Shown in pieces: positions 63,403 through 64,000 of a DNA stretch of 64,000 nt. Position numbers and translations under genes: made by a program. The DNA lies in the NCBI GenBank assembly GCA_964458575.1, contig CAYWMD010000028.1, positions 1 to 64,000 of the forward strand, written 5' to 3'. Within the stretch, counting starts at the first letter, position 1. Every line of letters starts with the position of its first letter. The notes under the pieces were generated by a model. The model was given only the letters and a program-made list of their open reading frames with translations. It was not told the DNA's origin and ran no database searches. The DNA comes from CAYWMD01 sp964458575. Lineage in GTDB: Bacteria > Verrucomicrobiota > Verrucomicrobiia > Limisphaerales > JADLHS01.

Positions 63403-63846
63403 ATGACGACATACTATGCGAGAAGTTTTAAAGATCTGCGGGTCTATCAGAAGGCTCGCGAGGTTTCTCGAACCGTATTCCAACTTTCGAGAGCTTTTCC
63501 CAAAGAGGAGACGTATTCTCTGACCGATCAAGTGCGCCGCGCGGCGCGTTCCGTCGGCGCGCAGATCGCAGAGGCCTGGGGCAAGCTCCGTTATGAAAAA
63601 CATTTCGTGAGTAAACTGACCGATGCGGATGCCGAACGAATGGAAACACAGCATTGGGTTGGCGAAGCGTTGGACTGTGGCTACATCTCAAACGCGGAAG
63701 CGACCCAATTAAACTCCGGCCTCGAAGAGATCGGCCGCATGTTGAATTCGATGATGGAAAAGGCCGATTCCTTCTGCGGGCCGATCGACGGCACTCTGCG
63801 CGAAGCAACAACCGAGTATTTCACCACCGCCCCCACCGATGACTGA
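63403..63846 (+). CDS. Four-helix-bundle protein (23S rRNA intervening-sequence type)
   Basis: 147 residues. It belongs to the S23/IVS four-helix-bundle family (TIGR02436-like): SFKDLRVYQKAREVSRTVFQ, then FPKEETYSLTDQVRRAARSVG and QIAEAWGKLRYEKHFVSKL. Members were first seen inside 23S rRNA intervening sequences of Leptospira and Coxiella and form pentamers; their function is unsettled. Here it is a free-standing cassette between inverted heptad arrays. Its stop codon TGA lies in the first right-hand heptad. It interrupts a probable kinase-regulator pair. Confidence 0.88.
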   Translation: MTTYYARSFKDLRVYQKAREVSRTVFQLSRAFPKEETYSLTDQVRRAARSVGAQIAEAWGKLRYEKHFVSKLTDADAERMETQHWVGEALDCGYISNAEATQLNSGLEEIGRMLNSMMEKADSFCGPIDGTLREATTEYFTTAPTDD

Positions 63847-63877
63847 AAACTGATTACCGATTACTGATCACTGTTTA
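63843..63877. repeat. Right heptanucleotide array, inverted
   Basis: Five tandem heptads CTGAAAA, CTGATTA, CCGATTA, CTGATCA, CTGTTTA, the reverse complement of the TRATCAG units at 63347-63395. Confidence 0.8.
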
Positions 63878-63888
63878 CTTTTGACCCC

Positions 63889-64000
63889 ATGCCCCCCGCC
63901 CCTCGCCACTTGCTACCTGCCACCGTTTTCCTCCTGGACGACGAACCGGGTATGCTCAAGGCGCTCACCCGGCTGCTGAAGGCCGAGGGCTTCACCGTGC
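63889..64000 (+). CDS. Response regulator receiver (partial, cut by window end)
   Basis: Only the first 37 codons are present. The start of a receiver domain is clear: TVFLLDDEPGMLKALTRLLK, with the acidic Asp-Asp-Glu cluster. Placed after the FixL-like kinase, it is probably a FixJ-type regulator, but the output domain lies outside the window. Confidence 0.8.
   Translation, partial: MPPAPRHLLPATVFLLDDEPGMLKALTRLLKAEGFTV

Overview
The window is a GC-rich bacterial chromosome segment. It most resembles a soil- or freshwater-type Verrucomicrobiota, probably Limisphaerales (the Pedosphaera group). That is an inference from gene style: a kelch/MBG protein ending in a short FYRL-type tail, exported DUF2959/DUF3300/DUF2950 proteins, a CdsZ-like zinc-ribbon protein, large PAS-rich sensor kinases and a mobile four-helix-bundle cassette. 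I saw no rRNA, tRNA, CRISPR array or intact transposase.

Layout. 0.1-3.1 kb: a secreted kelch-repeat protein followed by a terminator. 3.1-5.7 kb: a small accessory insertion between two diverged copies of the 5' end of miaB. It holds a decayed DUF4143 ATPase fragment, a hairpin-rich non-coding stretch, a small helix-turn-helix protein, iteron-like repeats and an orphan protein. 5.6-14.7 kb: housekeeping and envelope genes (miaB, a zinc-ribbon coiled-coil protein, an HtrA-like protease, a secreted alpha/beta hydrolase) and a NarL-type two-component pair whose kinase has a periplasmic binding domain. 14.8-15.7 kb: an outer-membrane barrel gene on the minus strand.

From 16.0 kb to the right edge every gene lies on the plus strand with short gaps or overlaps. 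The first part is a sugar and fermentation module: GH63-like glucosidase, glycogen phosphorylase, phosphoketolase, pyruvate kinase, an acetate kinase-PduL fusion, aspartase and a Dcu-type C4-dicarboxylate antiporter. A GNAT acetyltransferase, aquaporin Z and an AI-2E-family permease accompany them. Two of the enzymes, acetate kinase-PduL and aspartase, carry N-terminal Crp-like cyclic-nucleotide-binding domains, which is the most unusual theme of the window. Phosphoketolase makes acetyl phosphate, and the fused acetate kinase and phosphotransacylase interconvert it with ATP/acetate and acetyl-CoA. Aspartase plus Dcu would feed fumarate to anaerobic respiration. A complete RND efflux system, polyphosphate kinase 2, three DUF2959-type proteins, envelope lipoproteins, a DUF3300/DUF2950 pair, two SulP anion transporters and a second AI-2E permease follow. 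The whole looks like an energy and stress island for low-oxygen or starvation conditions.

The right end is regulatory: a 1868-residue hybrid sensor kinase with an in-frame cluster of short palindromes, a FixL-like kinase preceded by a truncated copy of its own N-terminus, a four-helix-bundle gene flanked by inverted heptanucleotide repeats, and the start of a response regulator cut by the window edge.
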